Shown: positions 8,701-18,636, counted from the first letter of the stretch. The stretch: 64,000 nucleotides of DNA from Roseivirga sp. 4D4 (GCF_001747095.1 NZ_MDGP01000001.1:3951001-4015000), one strand, 5' to 3'. A program made the numbers and translations. The notes: generated from the letters alone by a model not told the origin.

Positions 8701-9349
8701 TCGGTATATAGAGCATACTGACCTTAAGCCTAATTTGGTCGACAAGGATATAGACTTGTTAGTCCAAGAGGCAATCGATCATCGATTTGTAGGCGTATGT
8801 GTTCCGCCTTTCTGGGTAAAAAGAGCAGCTAGAGAAATTGCGGATCATGATGTCCAACTCGTAACTGTTGTTGGGTTTCCTCTGGGCTATCAAATGACGC
8901 AGAGCAAATTAATCGAGATAGAAACGGCCATAGAGGATGGAGCCCAGGAATTGGATATTGTGATGAATATTTCTGCTTTCAAATCAGGTATGCCCTGGGT
9001 GAAAATCGAGCTGGCTAAATGTGCCAATTTGATACATCAATCGAGCTGTATAATGAAGGTAATCTTAGAAACTGCCTATCTCGCGGAGGAAGAGATCATC
9101 ACAGCAACAAAACTGGCTTGTGAGGCGGGGACTGATTTTGTTAAAACATCTACAGGTTTTGCGGCTTCAGGAGCACAAACAAATCACATCACCTTAATGA
9201 GAGAAAATGCCCCATCCAATGTTGGGATTAAGGCTTCAGGTGGTATCAGAGATCTCGACACTTTAAATGCTATGGTCACTGCCGGTGCCGACCGCGTTGG
9301 TACTTCGTCTGGTGTCGAAATAATGGCCGAACTAGCCGATAGAGATTAG
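8690..9349 (+). CDS. deoC: Deoxyribose-phosphate aldolase
   Basis: A 219-residue class I aldolase that reversibly splits 2-deoxy-D-ribose 5-phosphate into glyceraldehyde 3-phosphate and acetaldehyde in deoxynucleoside breakdown. All key residues are visible: the Schiff-base Lys152 in FVKTSTGFAASGA, the proton-relay Lys181 in GIKASGGIRD and Asp89 in LDIVMNIS. Length is normal for the family. It starts inside the end of the upstream oxidoreductase gene and converges on an orphan gene whose stop lies 3 bp away. No other deoxynucleoside genes are nearby. Confidence 0.95.
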   Translation: MDINRYIEHTDLKPNLVDKDIDLLVQEAIDHRFVGVCVPPFWVKRAAREIADHDVQLVTVVGFPLGYQMTQSKLIEIETAIEDGAQELDIVMNISAFKSGMPWVKIELAKCANLIHQSSCIMKVILETAYLAEEEIITATKLACEAGTDFVKTSTGFAASGAQTNHITLMRENAPSNVGIKASGGIRDLDTLNAMVTAGADRVGTSSGVEIMAELADRD

Positions 9350-9352
9350 TGA

Positions 9353-9862
9353 TCAAGCTGATTTAGAATTCAACTTCTGAATTCCCTTGTACTTATAGAT
9401 TCTCAAGCCAAAGTGATCGAAGATGCTCACCTTCATTCTGTTTTGCGCTAGCTCAATGCGTTTAGAAGGGTCGTGGAAAACCGAGAGTTCAAGCCCCGCC
9501 AAAACAAAATTCTTCTTACCACAAAGCTCATTCACGTATTGCTCAAATGCCTCTGGCCAGTCCGTCATATACATTTCGTAATGACTTCGACCATCAAAAA
9601 GTAATTCCAGTTGATTATCACCAATGTTATAGCGGTAGATTCCTGCTAACACATCATAGAGTTCATCAAAAAATGAAAGATGGATGGGCTTGAAGTTTTC
9701 TATGAGGTCAGTCCTTTCATCTGGCAGCCTTAACGGGTTGAAAAGTTGAAAGTATCCTTCTTTGACTAGTTCTACCAATCTTGCCTGAAGTTCTAGCCTT
9801 AGATTTGCCTGAGCCTCTTTAAGCAGGTAGTTTTTATCAAGTAGAAATAAGCGATCGGACAC
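9353..9862 (-). CDS. Hypothetical protein
   Basis: I do not recognise this 169-residue protein. It is soluble, has no signal peptide and is mixed charged/aromatic (e.g. FFDELYDVLAGIYRYNIGD in the middle, FDHFGLRIYKYKGIQKL near the end). The central part looks alpha/beta. A -7 promoter box lies 15 nt upstream of the ATG, which supports a real single-gene transcript. It converges on deoC with 3 bp between stops. Codon use resembles its neighbours. Confidence 0.65.
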   Translation of the reverse strand: MSDRLFLLDKNYLLKEAQANLRLELQARLVELVKEGYFQLFNPLRLPDERTDLIENFKPIHLSFFDELYDVLAGIYRYNIGDNQLELLFDGRSHYEMYMTDWPEAFEQYVNELCGKKNFVLAGLELSVFHDPSKRIELAQNRMKVSIFDHFGLRIYKYKGIQKLNSKSA

Positions 9863-9877
9863 TTCGAAAAATTTTTA

Positions 9878-9885
9878 CAAAGCTA
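9878..9885 (-). promoter_or_regulatory. -7 promoter box (TAnnTTTG) for the orphan gene at 9353-9862
   Basis: On the minus strand the sequence reads TAGCTTTG, an exact match, 15 nt before the start codon. No convincing -33 element was seen. Confidence 0.5.
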
Positions 9886-9930
9886 AAGATAATTGCTCAA
9901 TAAAGCGAAAATTGGGAGCTTATGACCAAC

Positions 9931-12495
9931 TCACTGCGCTGCTGCACGGTTAACAATTCTACCAAAGAAAATGGCGTTCATCATCAATTTATTTGTACCA
10001 TACCAGAAAGCTCTGAAGTTAGGATTATCTACTAGTGACACTATTCGGCCATTCCCAAGGGCATTCACTCTTATGGTAGAAGTTCCCTTCAGTGCCTCAA
10101 GGTTGGCATCACTTATCCAACCACTTCGAAGTGGTTCTTCTGTGTATCTGCCAGGATTTGCAAACTTGCTTTCCGAGGGCTCTATTATGGTATTACCTCT
10201 TCTAAAAGTCGGTAATAGCTCACGATAATAACCGAAGGTCATTGGGTGAGATAGATCTAAAGTAGACATATATACACCTCCAGGAATATTTTGTCCTCTG
10301 GCATAATTGGATATCTGATCATAGGAGATTTCCTCTGCACTTGGGCGTTTTGCCCTTACAGATTTCAGCCCAGTTAGTTTGTTTCTTGCCATCCAACTGA
10401 CTGCTGAACCTGTACCCACTAAAGTGCCACCGTTTCTAATCCATCTTTTCAGGTTTTCCATGGCCGATTCGTTCAGGTTAAGCCCTCCGGAGATGACAAT
10501 AGTATTATACCGATCGATTGCTGCGGATCCCAATCTACTCTGAGGTAGCTTGGTGGCCAGCATATTCATTCTTGTGTCTAATAGATGCCATACCTCACCA
10601 ATGTCATATGAACTACCAGCTTCAACTACAAGTGCGACTTCAGGTTTTTGCAAGGTGACAAAAGAATTACTCCCCAGAGAAACGCCCCCAGTTAACCCTG
10701 TATTCAGGGCATGAATATCAAGACCATCTTCTTTAGCAATGGCCTGAAGTTCTTCGAACAGGTCATAGGCTGACATTTTCTGATTGGCTACTGGGATAAG
10801 AATTGTTCCACGATCAAATTCCTTTTCATCAGCTCCCTCAAACTTGCTTGTGGCCACTTTGATTCTGACACCTTTGGACAGAAGGCGATTAGCAGCTCTG
10901 GGTGCGTAGTATCCATGCCATTCAAAGGCGTAGGCATAGTTGCTTTGTCCTCCAATGATCTGCCCTTCTGGGAAAGTCAGATTTTCTATCTTATCACCAA
11001 GCTGATTTCTACCATAGTCTCTACTCGACATTTCATGATATTCAAGGTTGAAGGCCATTGGATAGGTCCAACCTGAAATGTCGTAGAAAAGGCTGTCTTC
11101 AAACGTTGTGCGTAGTTCGAACATAGCCTTAATGATTTTATAGTTTCTCTGTTTTAAAGGAACTATATAACTATTTTCTGGTGAGTACTCTTCTTCCTCT
11201 AAACGTATTCTTCTGGAAGGTCGGTAGAAATCTATTTCCTGCTGATCCAGGATTTCTGCCAAGTGATAGGCGCGCACTGGGTCTTTTTCTGCCTTAAAAA
11301 TATAGGCCTTATGACTGTCAGAATCGGCCTCTCGTAAAGCCCTTTTATAGAAGCTCTTTTGGTACTCCAGTAATTCAACACGCATGGAGACAGATGCCTG
11401 CCATGTAGATAAGGCAGTAGTGAATTGATTCCTCACGGTAAATGGAAATTTAAGAACGCCATTGGCACTTTCCTGCGCATGGCCTCTTGAACTCGCTTGT
11501 TCAAACAGAATGCCAATACCGCCATTAATATCTGGAAATGTGGAGCCCTTACCATAATAGAAGTCGTCATAACCCTCTTTGGTATAATATAAAGAACCAA
11601 TGCTATCTAAAGCCTGAGCATGATATTCACCAATTTTTCCCGTCAACTCTTGGTTGAGTTTTGGGGTCAATGGGTGAGTTCTTGAAGGTACCCCGGGCTG
11701 AAAGAAGAAGGTAGAGTTTGTGCCCATTTCATGATGGTCGGTCAAGACGTTTGGTTTCCATTCATGATACTTCGCAATTCTGTTTTGAGATTCCGGTTGC
11801 TGGAGGGGTAGCCAATCTCGGTTGAGGTCAAACCAATAGTGGTTGGTGCGTCCTCCCGGCCAAGCCTCACGATATTCTCTGTCATTAGGATCAGGATTCA
11901 CATTTTTCCCTTTGTGCATGTTGGCCCATGTTGAAAATCTCGTTAACCCATCTGGGTTATATGATGGGTCTAGGAGTACCACCGTATTTCTAAGGGCATT
12001 GTCAATTTCAGGCCCCTGGGCAGCTGCCATATAATAGGCCACAAGCATTGAGGCGTTTGATCCACTAGGTTCGTTGCCATGTATGCTAAAACCCATATAA
12101 ACAACACTGGGCATTTTTTTGACATCGAACTTGTCAGCCTCATTTGGATAAGTGAGCCAAACATGGTCACTTCTTATTTTATCGATGCCAACGTGATTCG
12201 TTGGATGTGTGATGGTCAAAAGCAATTGAGGCCGTCCCTCATGGGTTCGGCCAGTTTGTTCAATAGTTATTCTATCAGAAGCAGCAGCTACTGCCTTCAT
12301 ATAGGAAACTAGTTTATCGTGTGTGATGTGCCATTCGCCTACTTGGTGTCCAATAACAGATTCTGGCGTAGGTATAGCTGGATTATATTGAACGTTATCC
12401 GGTAAGTAATAAGCCAAATCCACTTGGGCAAAAGTCATGAATCCGGTTGTCAGGAGAATTCCTAAAAGCAGGCTAAAAAAACGTTTGTTCATCAT
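9931..12495 (-). CDS. Secreted M14-family zinc carboxypeptidase
   Basis: An 854-residue exported protein with signal peptide (cleavage near FMTFAQ, residue 24). The M14 domain spans about residues 50-380: the zinc ligands His139 and Glu142 in SIHGNEPSGSNAS, a DLNRDWLPLQQPES substrate segment, TDHHEMGTNSTFFF with the third zinc His, and ILFEQASSRG with the likely catalytic Glu. A long C-terminal region (about 400-850) with GATase-like and beta-rich parts is typical of the Bacteroidota form. It probably cleaves peptides in the periplasm or outside the cell. It is divergent from the TonB receptor across a 429-bp gap. Confidence 0.9.
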   Translation of the reverse strand: MMNKRFFSLLLGILLTTGFMTFAQVDLAYYLPDNVQYNPAIPTPESVIGHQVGEWHITHDKLVSYMKAVAAASDRITIEQTGRTHEGRPQLLLTITHPTNHVGIDKIRSDHVWLTYPNEADKFDVKKMPSVVYMGFSIHGNEPSGSNASMLVAYYMAAAQGPEIDNALRNTVVLLDPSYNPDGLTRFSTWANMHKGKNVNPDPNDREYREAWPGGRTNHYWFDLNRDWLPLQQPESQNRIAKYHEWKPNVLTDHHEMGTNSTFFFQPGVPSRTHPLTPKLNQELTGKIGEYHAQALDSIGSLYYTKEGYDDFYYGKGSTFPDINGGIGILFEQASSRGHAQESANGVLKFPFTVRNQFTTALSTWQASVSMRVELLEYQKSFYKRALREADSDSHKAYIFKAEKDPVRAYHLAEILDQQEIDFYRPSRRIRLEEEEYSPENSYIVPLKQRNYKIIKAMFELRTTFEDSLFYDISGWTYPMAFNLEYHEMSSRDYGRNQLGDKIENLTFPEGQIIGGQSNYAYAFEWHGYYAPRAANRLLSKGVRIKVATSKFEGADEKEFDRGTILIPVANQKMSAYDLFEELQAIAKEDGLDIHALNTGLTGGVSLGSNSFVTLQKPEVALVVEAGSSYDIGEVWHLLDTRMNMLATKLPQSRLGSAAIDRYNTIVISGGLNLNESAMENLKRWIRNGGTLVGTGSAVSWMARNKLTGLKSVRAKRPSAEEISYDQISNYARGQNIPGGVYMSTLDLSHPMTFGYYRELLPTFRRGNTIIEPSESKFANPGRYTEEPLRSGWISDANLEALKGTSTIRVNALGNGRIVSLVDNPNFRAFWYGTNKLMMNAIFFGRIVNRAAAQ

Positions 12496-12924
12496 CTAAT
12501 TCGGCTTTTGCAAAGAAAGCAATATACGGATTCCGCTTACTTATTAAAAGGAGAAAAAACGATAGCATAAATTACTTGGTAAACGCTTTTTTCTTAGTCA
12601 AGGAGAATTTACTTTTGTAACGAACATCAGCAAAACTATGCCCTGAACTAGAAGAGCTGATTTCTAGACAAATTACTGAACAACACACTGTTAACTTTTT
12701 GATACTGTACCGAAAGCTTGTCACGGATCTATTCTCTAAGAATTTTTTTAACGGTAGGCTTATCAATGTTAAGAATAAGTTAAAGTGCTTACGTAATCGT
12801 AGCGAAATCATAACATTTGTCAAATCACCTCGACCCCTTTAACTACTAATTTTACCTTTTGAAAAGCGCTTAGCGCACTCAAAAATTGAATCGAAACAAT
12901 CTAATCTACTTTAAATTTTCTTGT
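12496..12924. other. 429-bp divergent gap between the M14 peptidase and the Oar-like receptor
   Basis: I see no credible gene; the 83-codon minus-strand frame at 12572-12823 lacks protein-like composition. The gap is AT-rich and carries one exact plus-strand -7 box at 12610-12617, which would leave a leader of about 300 nt before the receptor. A short GCGC-TTA-GCGC inverted repeat sits near 12866. Nothing matches a riboswitch I know. Confidence 0.5.
12610..12617 (+). promoter_or_regulatory. Candidate -7 promoter box (TAnnTTTG) upstream of the Oar-like receptor
   Basis: TACTTTTG is an exact consensus match in a non-coding gap. It lies about 310 nt before the receptor start, so it would imply a long untranslated leader; a closer, non-consensus promoter is also possible. 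Confidence 0.4.
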
Positions 12925-15900
12925 ATGAAAAGACAATTACTTCAGTTACTCTTGGCTGGATTGATGCTTGTTACAGTAAACGCAGCATTCGGTCAGGGTA
13001 CAACAACTTCTTCCATTAACGGAAGGGTAACAGACGCAAGCGGAGAGACTCTCCCAGGTGCCACTATCGTTGCTGTGCATACGCCTAGTGGTTCTCGTTA
13101 TGGAAACATCACCAATAGTGATGGCTACTACAGAATTCCGAACATGAGAGTCGGTGGTCCTTATACTGTGACTGTCACTTTTGTAGGATATCAGGAATTC
13201 AAAAAAGAGAATGTATACCTAACACTAGGTCAGGCATTCAGAATCAATGCTCAGCTGAGCGAGACTTCAGTGTCTCTAGAGGCTGTTGAAGTTGTTGCTG
13301 ACAAAAGCGATGTTTTTGATGGTAACAGAACTGGTGCTGAAACTGTGGTTGGACTTGAGCAGATCAATTCTACACCGACAGTGGCTAGAGCCATTGGTGA
13401 CTTCGCTAGATTTACTCCTCAAGCAACTATCGATGAAGGAAATGACGGTTTCTCTATCTCAATTGGTGGTCAAAACAACCGATACAACTCTATCTATATT
13501 GATGGTGCTGTAAATAATGACGTTTTTGGTCTTGCAGGTTCAGGTACCAACGGTGGACAAACTGGTGTATCGCCTATCTCCATTGATGCAATTGAGCAGT
13601 TCCAAATTCAAGTAGCTCCTTTTGATGTAAGGGTTTCAGGTTTTGCTGGTGGTGCGATTAACGCAGTGACCAGATCTGGTTCTAACGAAATTGAAGGTTC
13701 TGTTTATAGATTCTGGAGAAATGAAAACCTTGCGGGTAAAACGCCAAGGGATACAGATGGAGCAAGAGAGCGACTAGCTAACTTCTCAGCTGAAACTATT
13801 GGTTTCAGAGTTGGCGGACCAATTATCAAAGACAAGCTTTTCTTGTTTGTGAATGTTGAGAACCAAAGTGATGAAACGCCTCAGCCATTCGATTTCAATG
13901 ACTATGAAGGAGATGCAACTGCTGCTGATATTGATGCGCTTAGAACTAAGCTTTCAGGTTTTGGCTACGATCCAGGTACTTTGACTCCAAACCCGGTAAT
14001 TCTTGATTCTGACAAAATCACAGCTAAGCTTGATTTCAACTTAAATCAGAACAACAAAATTTCTGCAAGATACTCTTACGTTAAAGCTGATAACATTGAA
14101 GCGGTAAGATCGTCTAACAGAACGCTAAACTTCTACAACAGATCAGAAGCTTTCCTTTCTAAGACTAATTCATTGTCTGCTGAATGGTCTGCTACTTTAG
14201 GTTCAAACGCTTCTAACAAACTAACTATTGGTTATGTGAGTGTTAATGATGATAGAGACCCAACTGGAACTGATTTCCCAACGGTAATTATCAATGATGG
14301 TGTAGGCCGAATCAACTTTGGAGCGGAGCCTTTCTCAACTGCCAACCTTTTAGATCAGACCGTTTTCACAATCAACGATAACTTCGAGTTATATAGAGGA
14401 AAGCATACATTCACTTTTGGTCTTAATGCTGAATTCTACTCAGTTGAAAACTTGTTTATCGCCTTTAACTACGGTGAGTATGAGTATGACGACTTGAACC
14501 AGTTCTTAACTGACCAACCTGCTAGTGATTACTTCAGACTTTACTCTAACAGAGATAACTTAACTGGTGATGGTTCTATTGCTGCTGCAATTTTTAACTC
14601 AAGCTTGTTTGGTCTTTATGCTCAGGATGAAATCCAGATCAACAACGACTTGAAAATGACATTTGGTCTTAGAGTTGATATGCAGGCATTTGATGATACT
14701 CCAGAAAATGCTGATTTTAATAATAACAGTATTCCTTTATATGAGGCTGCTGGCTATGATTTGAAAGGTGCTAGAATCGGGCAGTTCATCAAAACTCAGC
14801 CATTGTTGTCGCCAAGATTCGGTTTCAACTGGGATGTGAATGGTGACAGAACACTTCAGGTAAGAGGTGGTGCTGGTGTGTTTACTTCTAGAATTCCATT
14901 GGTATGGCCAGGTGGTGCTTACAATAACAACGGTTTCAATACAGGAGCTGCATTCATAGGTACTGATGGTTTTGATGGTGTATTCAGACCGGATATCAAC
15001 AACCAACCAGGTACATTTGATCCTACAAGACAATCAGGTAACATCGATTTGTTTGCTGAGGACTTCAAAATCCCTCAAGTTGCTAAGTTCAACGTTGCCG
15101 TTGACAAGCGTTTAGAGAATGGTTGGATTTGGTCAGTAGATGCACTTTACACTAAGACCATCCATGCTGTAAGATATGAGAACATTAATATCAGGCCTTC
15201 GACTTCAAACTTGACAGGTACAGGTGATAACAGACCTATCTACAACAGAAGAGATGAAGTTGATGATACTTACAGTAGAGTTATCTTGGCTTCTAATACT
15301 GGTAGAGGTTATGCTTATAACTTGAGTACGACTTTAACCATGCCTTTAACTAATGGTCTTCAGAGTAGCATTTCTTACTCTTATGGTGAGTCTTTCAACG
15401 TGTTTGATGGTACTTCTTCTCAGAACTCATCTCAGTGGAGAGGTTTACACTCTGTTGGTGGTAGAAACTTTGACCAGCCTTTGGTTAAGTCTTTCTTCTC
15501 TCCAGGTCACAGAATTATTGCTCAGGCTTCTTATAGAAAAGAGTGGAATGCAAACTTAGCTACTCAAATTGGTCTTGTTTACGAAGGTCGTTCTGGACGT
15601 CCTTTCTCTTACATCTACAATGACGGTGACAGATTAACTAACGAGGCTTCTAGAGAGAGATCTTTGATCTATGTTCCTGAAAACGCAAGTGATATCATCC
15701 TTGTTGACGATGCTAATGCTGGTACTGCTGCTGAGCAGTGGACAGCGCTTAGTACATTCATCAATTCTGACGAGTACTTGAGTTCAAGAAGAGGTCAGTA
15801 TGCTGAGGTGAATAAGAGCAGATCTCCATTCACTCATATCTTTGACTTAAGATTGATCCAGGACTTCTCTATCAACGCTGGTGGTAAGAAGCATACTTTA

Positions 15901-16146
15901 CAGTTCACTGCTGATATCTACAACTTCGGTAACTTGTTGAATAGCGACTGGGGTAGAAGATACTTTGTACCTTCTGACTTCGAGTTGTTGAACTTCGAAG
16001 GCTTCTTGCCTGACGGAACTACACCAACTTACACTTTTGATGGTGTTCTTGATAATGATCCTTCTGCTAACAGAATTGATGATTCTGGTTTGACTAGCTC
16101 AAGATGGCAGATGCAATTAGGTCTTAGATATACTTTTGGTAACTAA
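12925..16146 (+). CDS. Oar-like TonB-dependent outer-membrane receptor
   Basis: A 1073-residue outer-membrane protein: signal peptide MKRQLLQLLLAGLMLVTVNA, then a carboxypeptidase-regulatory-like domain (SSINGRVTDASGETLPGATI, about 25-115), a plug domain (about 130-260, with GGQNNRYNSIYIDGAVNNDVFG) and a long beta-barrel ending in an aromatic strand (LGLRYTFGN). This layout matches the Oar/OmpA-related TonB receptor group of Bacteroidota, whose substrates are mostly unknown. ATG 12925 was chosen because it opens the signal peptide; the frame itself runs from 12886. Codon use is strongly biased (GGT, AAC, TTC, TCT, AGA), unlike neighbouring genes, suggesting an abundant protein. A strong terminator follows. 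Confidence 0.9.
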   Translation: MKRQLLQLLLAGLMLVTVNAAFGQGTTTSSINGRVTDASGETLPGATIVAVHTPSGSRYGNITNSDGYYRIPNMRVGGPYTVTVTFVGYQEFKKENVYLTLGQAFRINAQLSETSVSLEAVEVVADKSDVFDGNRTGAETVVGLEQINSTPTVARAIGDFARFTPQATIDEGNDGFSISIGGQNNRYNSIYIDGAVNNDVFGLAGSGTNGGQTGVSPISIDAIEQFQIQVAPFDVRVSGFAGGAINAVTRSGSNEIEGSVYRFWRNENLAGKTPRDTDGARERLANFSAETIGFRVGGPIIKDKLFLFVNVENQSDETPQPFDFNDYEGDATAADIDALRTKLSGFGYDPGTLTPNPVILDSDKITAKLDFNLNQNNKISARYSYVKADNIEAVRSSNRTLNFYNRSEAFLSKTNSLSAEWSATLGSNASNKLTIGYVSVNDDRDPTGTDFPTVIINDGVGRINFGAEPFSTANLLDQTVFTINDNFELYRGKHTFTFGLNAEFYSVENLFIAFNYGEYEYDDLNQFLTDQPASDYFRLYSNRDNLTGDGSIAAAIFNSSLFGLYAQDEIQINNDLKMTFGLRVDMQAFDDTPENADFNNNSIPLYEAAGYDLKGARIGQFIKTQPLLSPRFGFNWDVNGDRTLQVRGGAGVFTSRIPLVWPGGAYNNNGFNTGAAFIGTDGFDGVFRPDINNQPGTFDPTRQSGNIDLFAEDFKIPQVAKFNVAVDKRLENGWIWSVDALYTKTIHAVRYENINIRPSTSNLTGTGDNRPIYNRRDEVDDTYSRVILASNTGRGYAYNLSTTLTMPLTNGLQSSISYSYGESFNVFDGTSSQNSSQWRGLHSVGGRNFDQPLVKSFFSPGHRIIAQASYRKEWNANLATQIGLVYEGRSGRPFSYIYNDGDRLTNEASRERSLIYVPENASDIILVDDANAGTAAEQWTALSTFINSDEYLSSRRGQYAEVNKSRSPFTHIFDLRLIQDFSINAGGKKHTLQFTADIYNFGNLLNSDWGRRYFVPSDFELLNFEGFLPDGTTPTYTFDGVLDNDPSANRIDDSGLTSSRWQMQLGLRYTFGN

Positions 16147-16170
16147 GATTTAGCATAAACATATAGTAAG

Positions 16171-16200
16171 GCTCCTCTACTTAGTAGAGGAGCTTTTTTT
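16171..16200 (+). terminator. Rho-independent terminator of the Oar-like receptor
   Basis: Perfect 10-bp stem (GCTCCTCTAC at 16171-16180, GTAGAGGAGC at 16184-16193) with a 3-nt loop and a T7 run, 25 bp after the stop codon. Confidence 0.95.
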
Positions 16201-16270
16201 ATGAATAGGAGCCGAATCAAGAATTTTTGAACCTATTCCTCAGAATAATGTTAGATTAGCATTTTAGCCG

Positions 16271-17053
16271 ATGCTCTATTATAAAACATATGACCATGCA
16301 GATTCCACAGAGTGGGTCACCTTTATCCATGGTGCTGGGGGCAGCTCTTCCATTTGGTATAAGCAGGTAAAAGAGTTCAAGGAGCATTTTAATGTCTTGT
16401 TGATCGATTTGAGAGGTCATGGAAAATCTCAGGAAGTTTTCGAACGATACTTTTCTAATGAATACAACTTCGAAAACATATCGGCCGATGTTCTGGAGGT
16501 GATGGATCACCTGAAAATTCAGCAATCACATTTTGTGGGCATTTCCCTCGGGACAATTCTTATGAGAACCATCTGCGAACTAGCCCCTGATAGGGTGAAA
16601 TCATTGGTAATGGGCGGTGCAGTGACGCGATTGAATGTTCGTTCCAAGCTATTAGTGGGTTTGGGGAATGCCACCAAGAAGTTTGTTCCCTATATGTGGC
16701 TTTATCGTTTCTTTGCCTGGATCATTATGCCAAGAAAAAGAAATCAAGAGTCCCGAATACTCTTTGCAAACCAAGCTAAAAAACTTTGTCAAAAGGAGTT
16801 TGTGCGCTGGTTCGGTCTGACCTACAAGTTGAATCCTTTGTTGAGGTACTTCAATGAGAACGATACCAAGCTGCCCACTTTATATGTGATGGGTGACGAA
16901 GACTATATGTTCTTGCCCCAGGTAATGCAACTGGTTAAAAATCATTCCACATCTTCACTTCAAGTGGTTCCAAATTGTGGCCACGTCTGTAATGTGGAGC
17001 AGCCCGAGTTTTTCAATAGCACGGCTATCAATTTTATAGCTACTAATTCGTAG
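16271..17053 (+). CDS. Alpha/beta-hydrolase
   Basis: A 260-residue alpha/beta-hydrolase fold protein. Visible elements: the oxyanion HGAGGSSSIW (residues 20-29), DLRGHGKS at 46-53, the nucleophile elbow GISLG with Ser92, an acid in GDEDYMF near 216, and the catalytic His in PNCGHVCNVEQP near 238. There is no signal peptide. The substrate is unknown; the fold covers esterases, peptidases and haloalkane-type hydrolases. It lies alone between a terminator and the MltF-like gene. Confidence 0.85.
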   Translation: MLYYKTYDHADSTEWVTFIHGAGGSSSIWYKQVKEFKEHFNVLLIDLRGHGKSQEVFERYFSNEYNFENISADVLEVMDHLKIQQSHFVGISLGTILMRTICELAPDRVKSLVMGGAVTRLNVRSKLLVGLGNATKKFVPYMWLYRFFAWIIMPRKRNQESRILFANQAKKLCQKEFVRWFGLTYKLNPLLRYFNENDTKLPTLYVMGDEDYMFLPQVMQLVKNHSTSSLQVVPNCGHVCNVEQPEFFNSTAINFIATNS

Positions 17054-17112
17054 TTGACGGCTACTTTAGTCTGCATCTTTGACTAAGTCGGTCATGATCG
17101 CTATCTTTTATC

Positions 17113-18636
17113 ATGACTTTCCCAAGAATTGTATCAATTCAACAAGTAAGTTTCTTCCTTCTTTTACCATTTTTCCTCCTCATTGGGTGTTCGAAAAAGA
17201 GTGAATCCGTAGGCTCTGATAGTCCAACAACTGTTGGGCCTTCTTCTCCTGTAGACTTTGATCTTGAAAAGATCAAGGCACGAGGAAGCCTCATTGCGGT
17301 GGTGGACAACAGTACCACAGGTTACCTCATCTACCGTGGTAGACCCATGGGCTACGAATATGAATTGCTTAGCCGCTTGGCGGACTATCTTGATGTTGAA
17401 TTAGAGGTCAGAATAACGGCCGATATTCAGGGTGCTTTCAGGATGCTAGATACGGGTGAAGCTGATATTATGGCCTATCATCTGGCGGTTACCAAAGAAA
17501 GAAATCAACGTGTGGCCTTTACCGAACCACATAACTATGTTCCACAGGTTTTGGTGCAAAGGAAACCTGAGAACTGGCGGCAAATGAAACTGCATGAAAT
17601 AGAAGCTGGCCTGATCAGGAATGCGATAGAACTGGGGGGTAAGAAGGTCTATACAAGGAAGGGCTCGTCTTTTTCCGATAGACTGGTCAATTTATCTGAT
17701 GAGATTGGCGAAGACATTTACATTGAGGAAGTCGAAGGAGCAGTTGATACTGAAATGCTCATCAAAAAAGTACTCGACAATGAGATTGAATATACCGTGG
17801 CTGATCAAGACGTGGCTATGATCAATGCTACCTACTATCCCGATTTAGACGTGAAAATGGAAATCAGCTTTCCTCAAAAAATTGCTTGGGCTGTAAGGAA
17901 GAATGCAACCGACTTGAAAACCATTGTAGATGATTGGCTGGTGGATATGAAGAAGTCACCGGATTTTTTTGTGATCTATAATAAGTACTTCAAGAATAGA
18001 AAAACACAGAACTATAGGGTGAGGAGTGCTTACTCTTCAATTTCCAAGGATAGAATTTCCCCTTATGATGATTTGATAAAGGAGGCTGCTCAAAAACTTG
18101 AAATTGACTGGTTGTTGTTGACGTCTATCGTTTTTCAAGAGTCAAAATTTGATCCAGAATCTGAATCATGGGTAGGGGCACAGGGTTTAATGCAGTTAAC
18201 GAATAATGTGATCGAGGAATATGAGGTCGACAATGTCTTTGACCCTAAAGAGAATATCATGGCAGGAGTCGAACATTTGAAATGGTTGATGGACTATTGG
18301 TCTGAGGACATTTCTGATAGAGATGAGTTAATGAAGTTTGTTTTGGGTTCCTATAATGTTGGACAAGGTCATGTCCGCGATGCGATGAAATTAGCAGAGA
18401 AGTATAATGCCGATCCACTAGTCTGGGAAGATAACGTTGCCAAGTATCTCGAATTGAAGGCGACTCCAGAGTACTATAAAGATCCTGAGGTTACTTACGG
18501 TTATTGTCGAGGGTCTGAGCCTGTGAATTATGTCAGAGAAATATTGACTCGTTACGATCAGTATTTACAGTTCTATGAAAACCCAGAATTGGTAAGTGAT
18601 ACATTGATAGTGACAGAAAGAATACCTTCTAACTAA
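17113..18636 (+). CDS. MltF-like membrane-bound lytic murein transglycosylase (lipoprotein)
   Basis: A 507-residue lipoprotein: the signal peptide ends in the lipobox LIGC (Cys26). An amino-acid-binding-protein-like domain (SBP_bac_3; about 55-295, with GRPMGYEYELLSRLADYL) is followed by an SLT lysozyme-like domain (about 325-480). The catalytic Glu343 sits in VFQESKFDPES, followed by GAQGLMQL and the GSYNVGQGHV motif. MltF-type enzymes cleave peptidoglycan glycan strands with anhydromuramic end formation, and the sensor domain controls activity through muropeptides. The last 8 bp overlap the end of the convergent carotenoid desaturase gene. Confidence 0.9.
   Translation: MTFPRIVSIQQVSFFLLLPFFLLIGCSKKSESVGSDSPTTVGPSSPVDFDLEKIKARGSLIAVVDNSTTGYLIYRGRPMGYEYELLSRLADYLDVELEVRITADIQGAFRMLDTGEADIMAYHLAVTKERNQRVAFTEPHNYVPQVLVQRKPENWRQMKLHEIEAGLIRNAIELGGKKVYTRKGSSFSDRLVNLSDEIGEDIYIEEVEGAVDTEMLIKKVLDNEIEYTVADQDVAMINATYYPDLDVKMEISFPQKIAWAVRKNATDLKTIVDDWLVDMKKSPDFFVIYNKYFKNRKTQNYRVRSAYSSISKDRISPYDDLIKEAAQKLEIDWLLLTSIVFQESKFDPESESWVGAQGLMQLTNNVIEEYEVDNVFDPKENIMAGVEHLKWLMDYWSEDISDRDELMKFVLGSYNVGQGHVRDAMKLAEKYNADPLVWEDNVAKYLELKATPEYYKDPEVTYGYCRGSEPVNYVREILTRYDQYLQFYENPELVSDTLIVTERIPSN

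Noticed and set aside
12572..12823. 83-codon minus-strand frame in the gap before the Oar-like receptor
   Set aside because: Low-quality composition, no start signals, and its position fits untranslated leader better.
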